Assembly (NCBI GenBank): GCA_000231825.2
Contig: JH720360.1
Coordinates: 406,872 to 470,871, forward strand
Direction: 5' to 3'
Origin: Tetrahymena elliotti 4EA
Lineage: Eukaryota; Ciliophora; Oligohymenophorea; Hymenostomatida; Tetrahymenidae
Length of the DNA: 64,000 nucleotides
Shown: piece after piece, positions 13,045-24,817 of the stretch
Layout: every line of letters begins with the position of its first letter
Position numbering within the stretch: the stretch's first letter is position 1
Notes under the pieces: model-generated
Seen by the model: the letters and a program-made list of their open reading frames with translations, nothing else
What the model was told of the DNA's origin: nothing
Databases searched by the model: none
Position numbers and translations under genes: made by a program

Positions 13045-14822
13045 TTTAAAGATGTAATTTCAATTTTATTTTATATGAATACTGGCTAATTTGGAAATAA
13101 AACAGTAAATACTTTGTATAGTTAGTCCTAATTTTTTAATATTAACGATATGCTTAGTAAAACAACTTAAGCTTTTTGAATTATTTAATTATTTATTCCT
13201 ATTGATTTTAATTAGAAATGTTTCATATATATGATCTTTTATTCAATCATTTAGTAAAAAATGATAATATGATAGATAAAATTCTATATTTGTTGATCAG
13301 TTATTTTTTATTTTAAATATATTTTATTCGATTTTTAATATTTTTTATTAAACAAAATTTAAAATATTTCATTTACAAATAATTAAAAATCTTTTCAATT
13401 TATAAATAGATATAGATAGCTTATATTATTATAATTATTAAAATGTTTAATTTCTCAAAATTTAATGAAATTTAATCATATATTTTCTTATCGAAAAGAT
13501 TAAATTATTTTTAGTATTTAATGCTAAAAATGTATGTATCAATTTGATATGCAGGATAGTGGTTTTTTAGATGCAAATACTGTAGCTTCTCATCATTCTA
13601 GATAATTTAATTTAAATCTTCATCTTTTGTGATACTGCCTATTTCTTACCAAATTTTATCCTACAATAAAAATAAAAATGGTTTTCAAAAATATTATTTT
13701 TTATATTTGGATAAATCATTCAAAAAAAATTAGTTTGAATAAAAATTTTTAATTATGTTTTGTCGCTTGATATTTTTAGTATTATTCATTAAATGATAAA
13801 TTAATGTTTGAATAATATTATATCTAGGACAATCAAAATTTTTAATTTTAACAATAAAATCATTTAATTCAAAATTTCTATTTATTTTCTATCTTAACTT
13901 TTGAGATTTATGATTATTATTTTGAGAGTAATAATTATTTTTGGTTAAATTAAAAATTTTTAATTTTTTTAAAGAAAATCAATTTACAAAAAGAAAAAAG
14001 AAGTATTTACAAAATAAATATTTGAGATATCAAAAACTCCAATCATATTCTATTTTCTAGATGTTTTATTTATTTTAGTTTATTGAATTTAAAATTTTAA
14101 ATATTAAACTGATAAATAAATGTGATTTAATAAAAAACATTTTTTTAAATTTTGAAGGTTTAATTTCTTTTTACTTACTTTTTTTCTTTGAAACATTAAA
14201 TTTTTTAAGAATTTTCTATTATTCTAATTTCTATTATTTTATTTGCGAAAAAAAAAAAACTAAAATTGTATCACTGAATTGATATGTTTATTAAAACTAT
14301 TTTTATTTTTAAGATAATGAAACAAAAAGTTTATTTTATTTTAACATGATTTATTCAAAATTAAAATTGACTATCATTTGTTTAAAATTGAATAAAAAAA
14401 TTTGGTTAAACAATAAATTAAAATTAACATGGACTTAAATATTTAAAAAAAATGAAATTATTTCAATATTTAAATATTAATCTTTCAAGGATAATTCAAA
14501 TAAAGTTGTGTTTGAGCAAGTTTTTATTTTATTTATATGCATAAAAGAAAATAAAAATTAGATGTGTTAATTAATCAAAAATGATTTAAAGGATAAAAAA
14601 AAAATATATGAATAATTTATTTAAAAAGAAAGTTATCTTAAATTCATAGAAAGAAAGAAAATATTTGGTTAATTTGTATAATATGTTGCTAATTTTAAAT
14701 TTTTTCTTTTTTGATTAATTTTTGATTAATTCAAATAAAAAGATTGAAAGATTCTTCAAAAATAATTAATTTATTAAAATAATAAATATCTTTACCAAAA
14801 AAAAAAAGTAAAAATAGATAAA
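13045..14822. other. Intergenic, very AT-rich
   Basis: This 1.8 kb holds long A and T runs. The only gene-like element is a stretch on the minus strand from about 13660 downwards, listed separately. No RNA gene was seen. Confidence 0.55.
13440..13660 (-). pseudogene. Orphan exon-like fragment
   Basis: On the minus strand a TTTTTATTGTAG acceptor-like site is followed by an open frame beginning DKIWQEIGSITKDEDLNQ and continuing EKLQYLHLKNHYPAYQ, which looks like real protein. It then fades into Ile/Asn-rich low complexity. No upstream exon with a start could be assembled. It may be the remnant of a lost gene or one exon of an unassembled small gene. Confidence 0.3.
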
Positions 14823-15332
14823 ATGTAAAACAGTTAAGTTTACTTCGATATTACCATTGATGGTTAATAATCAGGAAGAATTACCTTTGAATTATTCAGT
14901 AATGTTCCCAAAACTGCAGAAAACTTCAGAGCATTATGCACTGGTGAAAAAGGTTAAAGTGGTGCTTATAAACTCCATTACAAAGGTTCTTCTTTCCACA
15001 GAATCATTCCTCAATTCATGCTCTAAGGTGGTGATTTCACTGCAGGTAATGGCACTGGTGGTATCTCAATCTATGGTAATAAGTTTGCTGATGAAAACTT
15101 CATCTACAAGCATAATGTACCTTTCCTCTTATCTATGGCTAATGCTGGTCCCAACACTAATGGTTCCTAATTTTTCATCACCACCGTTCCTTGTCCCTGG
15201 TTAGATGGTAAGCACGTTGTTTTTGGTAGAGTAGTAGAAGGTTAGGAACTTGTTAAAAGAATTGAAAGCTTTGGAACATAAAATGGTAAGCCTTCAAAAA
15301 AGATTACCATTGCTGACTGTGGTCAATTGTGA
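14823..15332 (+). CDS. Cyclophilin-type peptidyl-prolyl isomerase
   Basis: An intronless gene of 169 residues covering one full cyclophilin domain. Active-site residues align with human CypA at a constant +5 offset: R60, F65 and Q68 in [16 protein letters not shown]118, W126 in WLDGKH, and H131. The binding-groove segment [15 protein letters not shown] is intact. There is no signal peptide or added domain, so a cytosolic CypA-like enzyme is most likely; it would catalyse cis-trans isomerisation of Xaa-Pro bonds. Codons are biased to C-ending forms (GGT/CTC/ATC/AAG), suggesting high expression. The ATG at 14823 gives the family's normal N-terminus (VYFDITIDG). Confidence 0.97.
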
Positions 15333-16032
15333 GAAAAATACCTCATAATAATAGCAAAAAAAATAAATAACTCAAAGTAATAAATATGAAAAGCTAAATA
15401 ATTTCAGTTTTAATACATTTTTTAGTGTTTGTATTGTTTTAAAATTTTGCTATTGCACTTTAAATTACTTTTTTTTACCTAAAAATGAAAATTCAAGTGA
15501 AAATTCTGAAAAAGACATGCAGTTTGTTCTTCCCATATTTTTAGTCTGGGTATAAAGCTAGCTGATTTTTAAGCTCCAAATTATCTTTGGTAGTTAGCCG
15601 CTTGCTTTATTTAATATGTGAAAAAATCAAATAAAAAAAGAAAATTAAATATTTTTATTCATCTATAAAATATAAATAAATAAATATCTTTTCTCTCTAA
15701 TCTAAATTTTTTAGTATGATAAAATGGAGATTAAATAAATAACAGATTTATTCTTTTTTTATCAAGAATCTTACTCAAAAATGTTTTAAAAGATTTCTAA
15801 AAATTATTTTAAAAGAAATTTTGATTTGAAGTAATGTTTTTTTTGATAATCTTTAAATAAATAATGTCTAGCTAAACATTTTTGAAATTCTTCTAGATTA
15901 AAATTCCTCTTTTTAAAATTTAATATTCTTTCACTTGACTTCAAATTGTTAATTAAATTGAGTTTTACTGTCCTCTATCTTTCTTTTTTAGCAGATAAAC
16001 CCTTACTCACAAAATTAAAAAAAATATTTCTA
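15333..16032. other. Spacer with a structured GC-richer island
   Basis: AT-rich spacer between cyclophilin and the next gene. The exception is 15505-15625, which is clearly richer in G and C than its surroundings and can fold (listed as a possible ncRNA). The rest shows nothing. Confidence 0.5.
15553..15609. ncRNA. Possible structured RNA or 3' hairpin element
   Basis: An outer stem TAAAGC...GCTTTA closes a 57-nt element with an inner CCAAA/TTTGG hairpin around a five-base loop. A second small CCCA/TGGG hairpin lies just upstream at about 15533-15550. On the minus strand an AGACTA word fits an H-box pattern, so an H/ACA-like RNA is conceivable, but no ACA end or guide was verified. It lies about 220 bp past the cyclophilin stop and could also be a 3'-UTR structure. 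Strand undecided. Confidence 0.25.
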
Positions 16033-16485
16033 ATGAAATCTTTTTTTTAGGGTCTTTTTAAGACCACAACTTAATATTTAGGATCTTAAAAAGATGAAAA
16101 CATTAAAAGAATATTATTGAAAGGCAATTAAAAAACACAAATCATATAAAAAATAGAAGAAATTGTGTTCAAAGCTAAATTTGAACCTATTCCTCCTTAA
16201 ATGGAAGATATTTGTGAAAAAGTTCACTACAGCGTTTTAAATGATGAACCTGTGAGAATAGATTATCTATAAAAGCTCCTTCCTAATGTAAATTTTAAAT
16301 CTTATGATGAAGAGCAGTACAATGAATGGCTGAGATACAAACACAACTTAGATTATAATCAATAAGAAATCAAAATTGATAAATAAAAATCTCCAGAAGG
16401 CGAGAAAAAAATAAACAATATGGGAAAAGACCAAATAATTGATTAGCAAGAAATACTTAAAAACTTTAAAAACTAAAGAAAATGA
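16033..16485 (+). CDS. Hypothetical 150-residue protein
   Basis: A single-exon frame beginning MKSFFQGLFKTTTQYLGSQ and ending KNFKNQRK before TGA. The middle (EEIVFKAKFEPIPPQMED, KVHYSVLNDEPVRIDYLQ) has clear protein-like composition; the tail is Lys/Gln-rich. A possible acceptor (TTTTTTTTAG) overlaps codons 3-6, so an upstream exon cannot be excluded. No family is recognised. The amphipathic basic N-terminus would be compatible with mitochondrial import, which is inference. Confidence 0.65.
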
Positions 16486-17830
16486 ATAACTTAAAATTCA
16501 AATAATTTTATAATCAATAAATATTTTCTATATAACTCTTTTTATATGATTTCTTTATATATAACTTAATAGTTAAAAACTAATAACTCGCTCTCTACGA
16601 TTATTAATTAATAGTAAACAACAACCAAACATTTCTAATAAAAATATATATTTTTCAAGATGATTATTAAATAATAAAATTTCAAATCAAACATTCATTT
16701 AATGTAAACACATAAAAATGAGTGCATATACTTTAAATGATATTATATCAATAAAGAGAGTGATCATAAATATTTATTTAGCATAGAGAACCATTCAATA
16801 TAATTTTTTATTTAAATGATTATGAAATTTCTAAATGATATTTTCTATCTAACACCTATTCACAAGATATATTTTTCAAATCACTATAAATAACATTGTT
16901 CTTAATTAATTTGTCAAAATAAAATCCTCATTATTTATTGATTTATTCTTTATGCATTATGTGATGCACTCATAGATAAAAATGAAGAATACTCATAAGT
17001 ATTAATATGAATAAAAACAATAAAAATACTAGAATATTATAAATCTCAAAGTTATTTCTAATAATATTTTTATTTTTAAATTATATTTTCTAAAATTCTT
17101 CTTTGATATAATGTCATTTACACATATACTAAATATATGAAAGGTATTTCCTTATTTAGTATAAATATTATCTATTTCTTCATTCTACTTACCATCTAGC
17201 AATTCATCTCAAAATAGATTTTTACAAATTATTAATAATCTTATTTATTCTTGATTAAATTACAAAAATACAAATCCTTATTACGCATACATATCTGATA
17301 TGATGCAGTCATAGATAAAATAAAAAAAATTGAACAACATTTCTTAATGTTAACATAAATAGAAAGAGGAAATATAAAGATATATAAAATAAAAGTTATA
17401 TTCTTATTAAAAATATTATAAAATTTCTTTATTCTATTTTCTATCAAATACCTCTTATCAAAATATATTTTTAGAAGTTAAAAATTATATCTTGTAAATC
17501 TAATTATAAAAATAAAATTGTTATGAAACCATAAAATATTAACAACTTTATTAAAGAAAATTAAAATTAATGAGGAAAATTTATTCATTGAGCTTGAAAT
17601 AAAAAGTTTTTTTTGATTGAAATTATTTCATTAGTTTATTTGATGAGAATACTCTTTCTCAAAAATTTTTTTAATAACTGCAATTTAAAAATATTTTTTT
17701 TTAAATCAAATAAGAATAGTAGGGTGGGTTACAGCTTATATACAATCATAGCATAAATATTAACAACAAAAATTTATGAAAATTAAATAAAAGGGCATTA
17801 TTTTTTATATAAAAGTAAATTCTTAAATAA
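16486..17830. other. Intergenic region with degenerate repeats
   Basis: No gene seen. It holds a decayed repeat family (separate entry). A 68-codon minus-strand frame at 17241-17447 lies inside the repeats and has no protein-like composition. Confidence 0.6.
16825..17490. repeat. Three degenerate copies of a local repeat
   Basis: Related blocks start near 16825, 17173 and 17421. Each reads roughly AATTTCTNNAT...TTTCTATC then ANACCT...TCANAATATATTTTT. A second shared word, TGATGCANTCATAGATAAAA, occurs near 16961 and 17301. Similarity is diffuse and copies differ by indels, so they look like an old local duplication. Confidence 0.5.
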
Positions 17831-19865
17831 TCAAATCAAAGGTTTTAATCTAGGTTGTGAAGAAGGTTCTTCTATTCTATGAAGTTCTTCATACTTATTT
17901 ATTAAAGAATTGATAGAATTTAAAGCCTCATCAAAGTGCTTAGCTTCCATGTATTCAGTATAATGATGAACAAAAACCTATGAAAAAAATTATTTACTTT
18001 CAGATATTTTTGTGATAAATTACTTTTCTTTTATAAAGTTTATTGAATCTCTCTACCATTACCGAAAACTAGTCTTTTATGGCAGTATTATTTGCCAAAC
18101 AGAGCAAAGAATAAGGCTTTTATTAATAAAATTTTTTTAGTATTCTTTCAATTAAATAGACTATGAAATAAAATATGTTAGCTTACTTAACCTATAGGTG
18201 GTGTATTACATATACCATACTTAAATCCCTCTTAATTCCAATATATCATATTTAATTCACTCCTAAGCTTTTTGATATTTCTATTAACATCTGAAAAAGG
18301 AACAGACCCTCTAACCATCAACCCAACAGCTAAATACTTATTCTAAAAGGGATTAACACTAACCAATTAATAGTCAGGATGATAGCAGTCTTTAAACATC
18401 TAATCTAATCTTCTAGGTTATAAATTGCTATCAGAGAGTGAGTAAAGTGGAGCTATACTTGATATTAAAAAATGTAAATCTGGATATGGTACTAAATTCA
18501 TAGTTATTTCGTTTAGATCTACATTAAGAACACCTTCAAATCTCATGGAACTTTTTAATATATTTTAACAATTTAAGTACCATAATTCTTAAAGTTGATT
18601 TACTTACCATGTTATGTTACTGAGTAAGTGAGCTATAATATTATTCATTTTATCAAAAGGCTTTTCTTTTTTTTCCTCGGTTCCTGATTGAGTTATTTTA
18701 GACCCTTTATTCATCATTATTTTTATTTCTTCTTCTTTTCCAATATTAACATTATCCTTAGCGAGTTTTGTTTTGCTAGGATTATCAATTTGGTAACAAA
18801 TATTCATTAAAGCTTGATTGTCAATAGGAAATACACAATCAGCATGTTTAGCAATCTCATTAAGAGAAAAAAAACTAAAATATTTATATAAATTTAAATA
18901 TTAATCAGTTCATTCATTGAAGAAATAAATTCTATTAATGTGATGGATTTAAATTACCTGTTATAGGGTGAAGTAATAACATCGTCATCTTTTTAAGGAA
19001 ATACAGAAGCTGTAAATCTATATACATCAGGATACTCATCTTCAATTACTATTTTAATTATTATATATATAAGACATATATTTGATAAAGATTTAAGAAT
19101 TACATGAGAGTACATATGTTCCTAATCCAGATCCAGTTCCTCCTCCTAAAGAATGCATCAAGAAAAAACACTACAAAGAATCACACTACTCAGTAGCCTT
19201 TCTGATCTATTAATTAAAAAATATTTAACCACTTCTATAATTTTCCATTAATATTTACTCTTTCACTTATGTTCTCTCTATACTTGTTACCATAGAAAAA
19301 ATGACCATGAGCCCTTATGTTTAACATTAAAATTATAAAACATTTTTTAAATAAATATTTACCAATTATTTCCTGCTCCACTTACATCATTGATAAATTG
19401 TCTCTAATCAAACAGATCTCCAATATCTTATTTGAATAATATTTACATCTTCACAATTTGTCATTTTTAAAAAATTCAATTCTTTATTACCACTCTTAAG
19501 AAGCTAATTTGTAACACCTTCTTCCATATCAACTATTATAGACTTTGTAAAAATTATAATTAAATTTTTCTATTCTTAAATAGATCATTAATTACTCTAG
19601 CTTTCAAATTGATTATCTCACTTCCTACTTTTAATTCATGACCTTTTGAGCTTTTAAAATTAATTTTGATTAATTAATCATTTATCAATATGTCTTCGGA
19701 AATCACAATATACCTCTTATCTACATTTCTGAAAAATGATGAAAGTGCATCATCATAAATGGAAGACTTGTTATATTTAGAGTGTTCTTTGATAGCTAAT
19801 TCCCAAAACTTGGCACCGATTTAGTTACCGCATTAACCTACTTAAACAGTTATAAGTTCTCTCAT
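17831..19865 (-). CDS. ETU1: Epsilon-tubulin
   Basis: Ten exons (19865-19596, 19542-19491, 19426-19363, 19313-19259, 19206-19104, 19048-18958, 18874-18608, 18550-18187, 18116-18024, 17977-17831) join in phase into 501 residues. It begins [21 protein letters not shown] and contains [26 protein letters not shown], the tubulin signature [10 protein letters not shown] and [10 protein letters not shown], all diagnostic of epsilon- rather than alpha-, beta- or gamma-tubulin. The C-terminus ends RLKPLI. Human TUBE1 is 475 residues; the extra length lies mainly in a Lys/Glu-rich insertion before [13 protein letters not shown]. Known: epsilon-tubulin is a basal-body/centriole protein needed for triplet microtubules and basal-body stability. 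The nine introns are 46-83 bp. Confidence 0.97.
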
Positions 19866-20638
19866 AATTATTACAATTTATAATAAAAGTAAACAAACAA
19901 AAAAGCTATTAAAATATTCACAAAGTAAATATTTCAAATTTTATCAAAAATCTAAATCAAAAATTAATTGAATCAATCTAACATATAAGCAATTAAATTT
20001 ATAATACTGTTTGGCGGATTTAGGATTTAGAGTATTTTTCTATGATTATTTTACAATGTATTTGAAATTGTTCAAACTACTATTAATAGAATAACTTAAA
20101 ATTCGACTCTTATTATGAATTTAGTTTAAAACATTATTAAAAGAAATAATATAATAGTATTGATAAATTAAAATTTCAACATTCTTAAAATTTAGTTTTA
20201 GGTTTTCTTTTTTTATTATTAAATTAAGGATTATCTTTTTTCTTATTTTTATCTAATTTTGTAAAATTAATCTAATATTTTGTTTGAACATTATTGCTTT
20301 AAATTTAAAATGACAAAAGTATAGCAGTAATATTAAATGAAATTTCATTAAAAAATTTTTAATATTTTGAATGGGTAACTTTAAAAATTGAAATTTCAAC
20401 ATTCCTACTTTTAAGATTGGAAATAATGCTAATGAGAAATATAGTAGCAAGGTTATTTCTGCAATCATTACTATGATGAAAAAAAAAGAGTATATCTTTC
20501 AATCAAAGAGAAACTGTAAATTTTATTAAAATAAGTTAATTACAAAAATGTAGGTTATGAATAAATCTAATATTAAAATATAATTGAAAATAATAAAGTT
20601 GGCTTAATATTTTGATGAGTTATTTATGTATGCATGTT
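19866..20638. other. Intergenic spacer
   Basis: AT-rich DNA between two minus-strand genes. It should contain the epsilon-tubulin promoter. A hydrophobic 71-codon minus-strand frame at 20253-20468 is present, but nothing supports it as a gene. The word AAATTTCAACATTC occurs near 20172 and again near 20390. Confidence 0.5.
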
Positions 20639-23600
20639 TCACATCTCTAAACTGTCTTCAAATTCAAATTGTTTTTCATCTTTATTTTTTGAGCTTTGAT
20701 TGATTGAGTTAGTATTTGTTTCTATTGATTCTTCTTACATTAATGAATCTTAAAGCATTTTGGCATTTTCAGTCAAAGTATTCTAGGTAGATTCTTCTTT
20801 TGAAGATAATTCGTTTACAATTTACTCATGTTATTTAACTTAATTCATTTTATTAAAGTATTCTTATTTCTTTCTTTCTCTTTCTTCTTTCTCTCTTTGT
20901 CTTTTCTCTAATATATTTATTGTTTCTTAAATTTATTCCTCATTAAAGTTATTTTCCAGCTGAATTCTTACTCTATTTCTATCTTCTTCCTCAAAATATT
21001 CACTACGAGCTATATCCTCATTTTATTCATCATTTGTTTATTATCCTTACTCTTCTTCTTAACTATTATTTTGATATTATCTGTAAGGGTTATTTAGAAA
21101 TACTTACGATCTTTATTATTCTTCTTCTTCTTACTGCTTTAGTACTGACTCTTTTAAATCTTCCAATAAATTGGGATTGAGTTCGTTTAGCTTTTAAGTG
21201 ATTTAAGCATCATAATCATACATCTCCTATAGCTTTTAATCTATTAAATTTTCATCAAATTATTCATATTTTTTTTAAATCCTTTCTATCTCTGTTTATA
21301 TTTCTCTTTGTAACTTTTCCTCCTCTTCTTTCATAACTTATTTAATATCTTCTACTTCATAGTCATCATTATTTTCATTAAATTATATACCCAGCAAATC
21401 AGCTAAATTATTTTCTTTTATCACCTAAACAAATTTCTTTTCTTTTTCCTCAATTTCTTACTGAGTCTAATGAATTTATTCAAATTTTTCTTTAAAAGAT
21501 TTTATAATATCTTGCTATTCTTCCATTAAAGCATTCTATGAATTTAAATCAAGCATTTCCTCATACTTTTTCTAAATTTCTATGGCTTCTAATAATATCT
21601 AATTGTATTCACCAACTTCTTTTTCAATATCTTAGCTTTACAAATCATTTATTATTCTTTTACTCTCTTCAAGAAGCTGTTAATTCTCTTCAAAATCTGA
21701 CAAGAGATTCTATATTTCTATTGTTGGTTCTGCATTACCATTTTATTCAATCAGCTATTGTACTAAATTTTATATTTTTATTTTCTCTACTTTGTTGCCT
21801 ATTTTGCTCTTAGCTTCTTTTCTTTTTTCTACATCAAATAAATCTCTTAACCTCTCATTCACAGAATTCATTTTTTCCTTTAAAATCTTTATTTCAGCTT
21901 AGTCTCTTAACTGAGGATCTTTTGGAAGTATAGCATCCTTTAACGAAAAGAGTTCATGCCCTAGAATCTATTAAATAGTATTTTCATCCATTTTTATTTT
22001 TTCTAAATTACTTTGAATATTCTTTAATTCTTCCATTTATTCTTCACTTAATCCAAAAGGATTTCCCTATTCTAATAATTTTTCTTCCTCTTTTTTTACA
22101 TCAAAATCCTCACATCCATTCAACAATTAAGTCAATCTTTCTCTAACTTCAGGGTTCAAAAAATTCTCAATCCCAAATTCAGCTTGCTGATTTTAAGTTT
22201 TGAATGCATTTAAGATATTTCTATTGATTATGTGTTAATTAGTTCCATTATTATCTTCATGGATACTTTTTTCTTCTTCCATATCTTCAAACTCTTTAGA
22301 CTCCTCTTCCTAATTAAATTCGTTAAACTCATTTAATCCTTCTTGCATATTTTAATTTGTTTATTATGACATTTGAGAATAAAAGCTCTGTTACATGCTG
22401 CTTTTATTTTTTAAACAATCAGTGATAAAGAGACGTCTGTTTTTCATCTCTGATGCACTCATATTTGTTAAGTCATCTATATTTTATTCACTTAATTCTT
22501 GCATTTTTTACTATCTCTCAATTCTTTCTAATTCATGTACCTATGCTTCTTTATCAGCTAATTCTATATCGTATTCTGTCATAGGTTTATTAAAATCCAT
22601 ATCTTCCATGTTTTCATTTCCATTTACAAGGGCTATGACTTTTAATTTATTTCTCTTTGTCATTTTTTTCTCCATATCAATCAGAGATTTCTCAATTTTT
22701 TCAACTTATTCTCTTTTCTTATCTTTCAAAATTTTTTATTAATGTTCTAATTATCTAATCTATGGATCATTTACTCTCCATATTTAATTTTATTGATTCT
22801 AATTTATCTTTTTTAGCATTTCTTCTTCTTACTGTAATCTTTTCTTTTCTTTTAGTGATAAGCCCTGTCTATTCTTCTTTGTTTCTTGAGATTATTATTA
22901 TTACTACAACTGCAAAGTTGATTGAGCTCTTTTGTTTTCTTGTTCTGTTACTGCTTCAGTTCTTGAGCTATTTCTTTTCAATTCACTTATTTTAAAAGGC
23001 TTCGTTTAAATTTTTGTATTTCTTTGATTTTATCCTTCAGTTATGTTTCCCATAATACTTATTTACTGGTCAGCTCTAGATCCTAAAAAATCACTTGGAG
23101 CTAGAAAATCATCACCAATATCACTTTTAGTATCAGGCTTTGATCCGAACTCAGTAGAGCGTTCATAATTTTACAATCCTTCAAGACCATCATTTGTTGT
23201 AATATTACTTCTCTATTTTGAGTAAGCAGTGGCAGATGAACTCATTCTACCTTTTTAAAATTAAAATGGCTTTGATGTTTGCTTTTTTAACTCCTCTTCA
23301 TGTTCTCTTCTTTTCTAATCTAATAGAAAATTGTCATAAACTTTCTTTTTATCAGGGTTGTTCTCAATTTTCTCCCTCATAAATTCATTAAAATCACCTC
23401 TCGGCTTATTTTATTCAAAATTATCAATCTAATCATCAATATATATGTTTGAGGTTTCACTAAAAGCAGTTTCACTAAATTACTATTGCTAATTTTAATA
23501 TATTTATGTATCACTACTTTGCTTTTCTTCTTCCATTTCGCTATCTATATCATCCTTTCTATTACTTTATTGTGATTTATTCATCTTATTTTGCATAAAT

Positions 23601-23773
23601 TTCATGAATCCTTTCTCATTTTATTTTGAAATCTTTGTTCCTGTAATTTCCATCCCTAGCAATCCATTTCCTTATTCTTTGTTTGAGCCTTCTTTCGCTT
23701 TTTAATCATCTTTTTGCTTAGAAGAAAGTGGTCTAAGACTACCTTTCTTCCATGGATTTTTCTGAATATCCAT
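20639..23773 (-). CDS. Large Gln-rich coiled-coil protein
   Basis: One uninterrupted exon of 1045 codons (1044 residues plus TGA). It starts MDIQKNPWKKGSLRPLSSK and ends QFEFEDSLEM. The first 350 or so residues are polar and Ser/Asn-rich. The rest is dominated by heptad-like Glu/Lys/Leu/Gln helices (EKLLEQGNPFGLSEEQMEEL, RERKKQEYFNKMNQVKQ) with Gln runs, including five in a row near residue 350 encoded by TAG/TAA. No catalytic motif or membrane segment was seen. It is probably a structural, cytoskeletal or basal-body component, but this rests on composition only. A gene this long with no intron is unusual among its neighbours. Its reverse complement produces several long hydrophobic pseudo-frames. 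Confidence 0.9.
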
Positions 23774-24817
23774 CACTATTTAATTAAATTAGTATATTTT
23801 TCTAATAAGGATTGATAAATTTTTATAGAGAACAATTCGAAAATTTAATAGTTTTAAAATTATTAATTTCAAAAAATTTACTATCAATCAATCATCGAAT
23901 ATTTGTTAAAAAATGAAATCATTTAAAATAAGTTACCATCAGTTTAAAATTTCTGTACTTTCATTTCATCAAAAATCAAACTGAAGTCTACTTACTTTTA
24001 TTTAATCCTACATAAAATATATTTATAGATAAATTATTAAAAATGATATTTGTTTTACTAAAAGCAATAATAGAATAAACCAAGTAAATTATATTTTACA
24101 AAAAATTTAATATTTCAATTAATTAATTCAGTTATTTTTTCAAAGTAAAATAATTAGAATGTTGAAGCTAAGAAAAAATTAAACTGAAAATAAATATCAA
24201 AGTAAAATAATTAGGATGTTGAAGCTAAGAAAAAACTAAACTGAAAATAAATAAAAGAAAATTAAAAAAACCTTCAAAAATAATAAAAGCAACATCAAAA
24301 ATATTTAATCAAATAAAAAAAATAATTTTAATTAATAAATTACAAATATGAGTATCCTTAATAATCTTAGGTTTTTCAATCAAACAAAATACAAAATTGC
24401 TACAGAGTTTTAATTCTTATAAAAATCAAATTATTTTATTTTAATAGATCTAAGCATTGAAGAAATAATATTTATAAAAACAAAATAAGTGAACAACTTC
24501 AATCAAAGAATTAAATTTTATCTAGTTTAAATCATTTTTATTTTACTTTTTAAAATTAGTTATTTCATAGACTTACATAAGACCACACAACCAGAGATGA
24601 GTGATTATTCTGAAAATATCAAAAATCTTTCAGATTTATTTAGAAAAGCAAAATAGAAGTCTTCCAGATAATATCTTGTTTATATCTGATAAAAACAATA
24701 ATTATTTAAATAATAAATAATTGAGTAGAAGATAATACAATTTTTTAAAAATTTGATTGCAAATAAAACACAATAAAAGTAAAGGGAATAGTTTAGGTAT
24801 AACAAAATTAGTATAAA
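23774..24817. other. Divergent intergenic region
   Basis: Lies between the starts of the coiled-coil gene (minus) and the ABC ATPase (plus), so promoters of both should be here. Contains a 57-bp tandem duplication. No gene seen. Confidence 0.6.
24141..24254. repeat. Two-copy tandem repeat, 57-bp unit
   Basis: The unit starting CAAAGTAAAATAATTAG occurs at 24141 and again at 24198, with only about two or three substitutions (for example GAATG versus GGATG, and AAAATT versus AAACTA). The near identity indicates a recent duplication. Confidence 0.95.

Noticed and set aside
17241..17447. A 68-codon minus-strand frame
   Set aside because: Lies inside degenerate non-coding repeats and has repeat-derived composition.
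20253..20468. A hydrophobic 71-codon minus-strand frame
   Set aside because: Only hydrophobicity supports it, which AT-rich DNA yields by chance; it lies in a promoter-containing spacer.
22395..22995. Two long hydrophobic + strand frames with Met starts
   Set aside because: They are antisense to the 1045-codon coiled-coil gene; Glu/Lys-rich helices read as Phe/Ser/Leu on the opposite strand.
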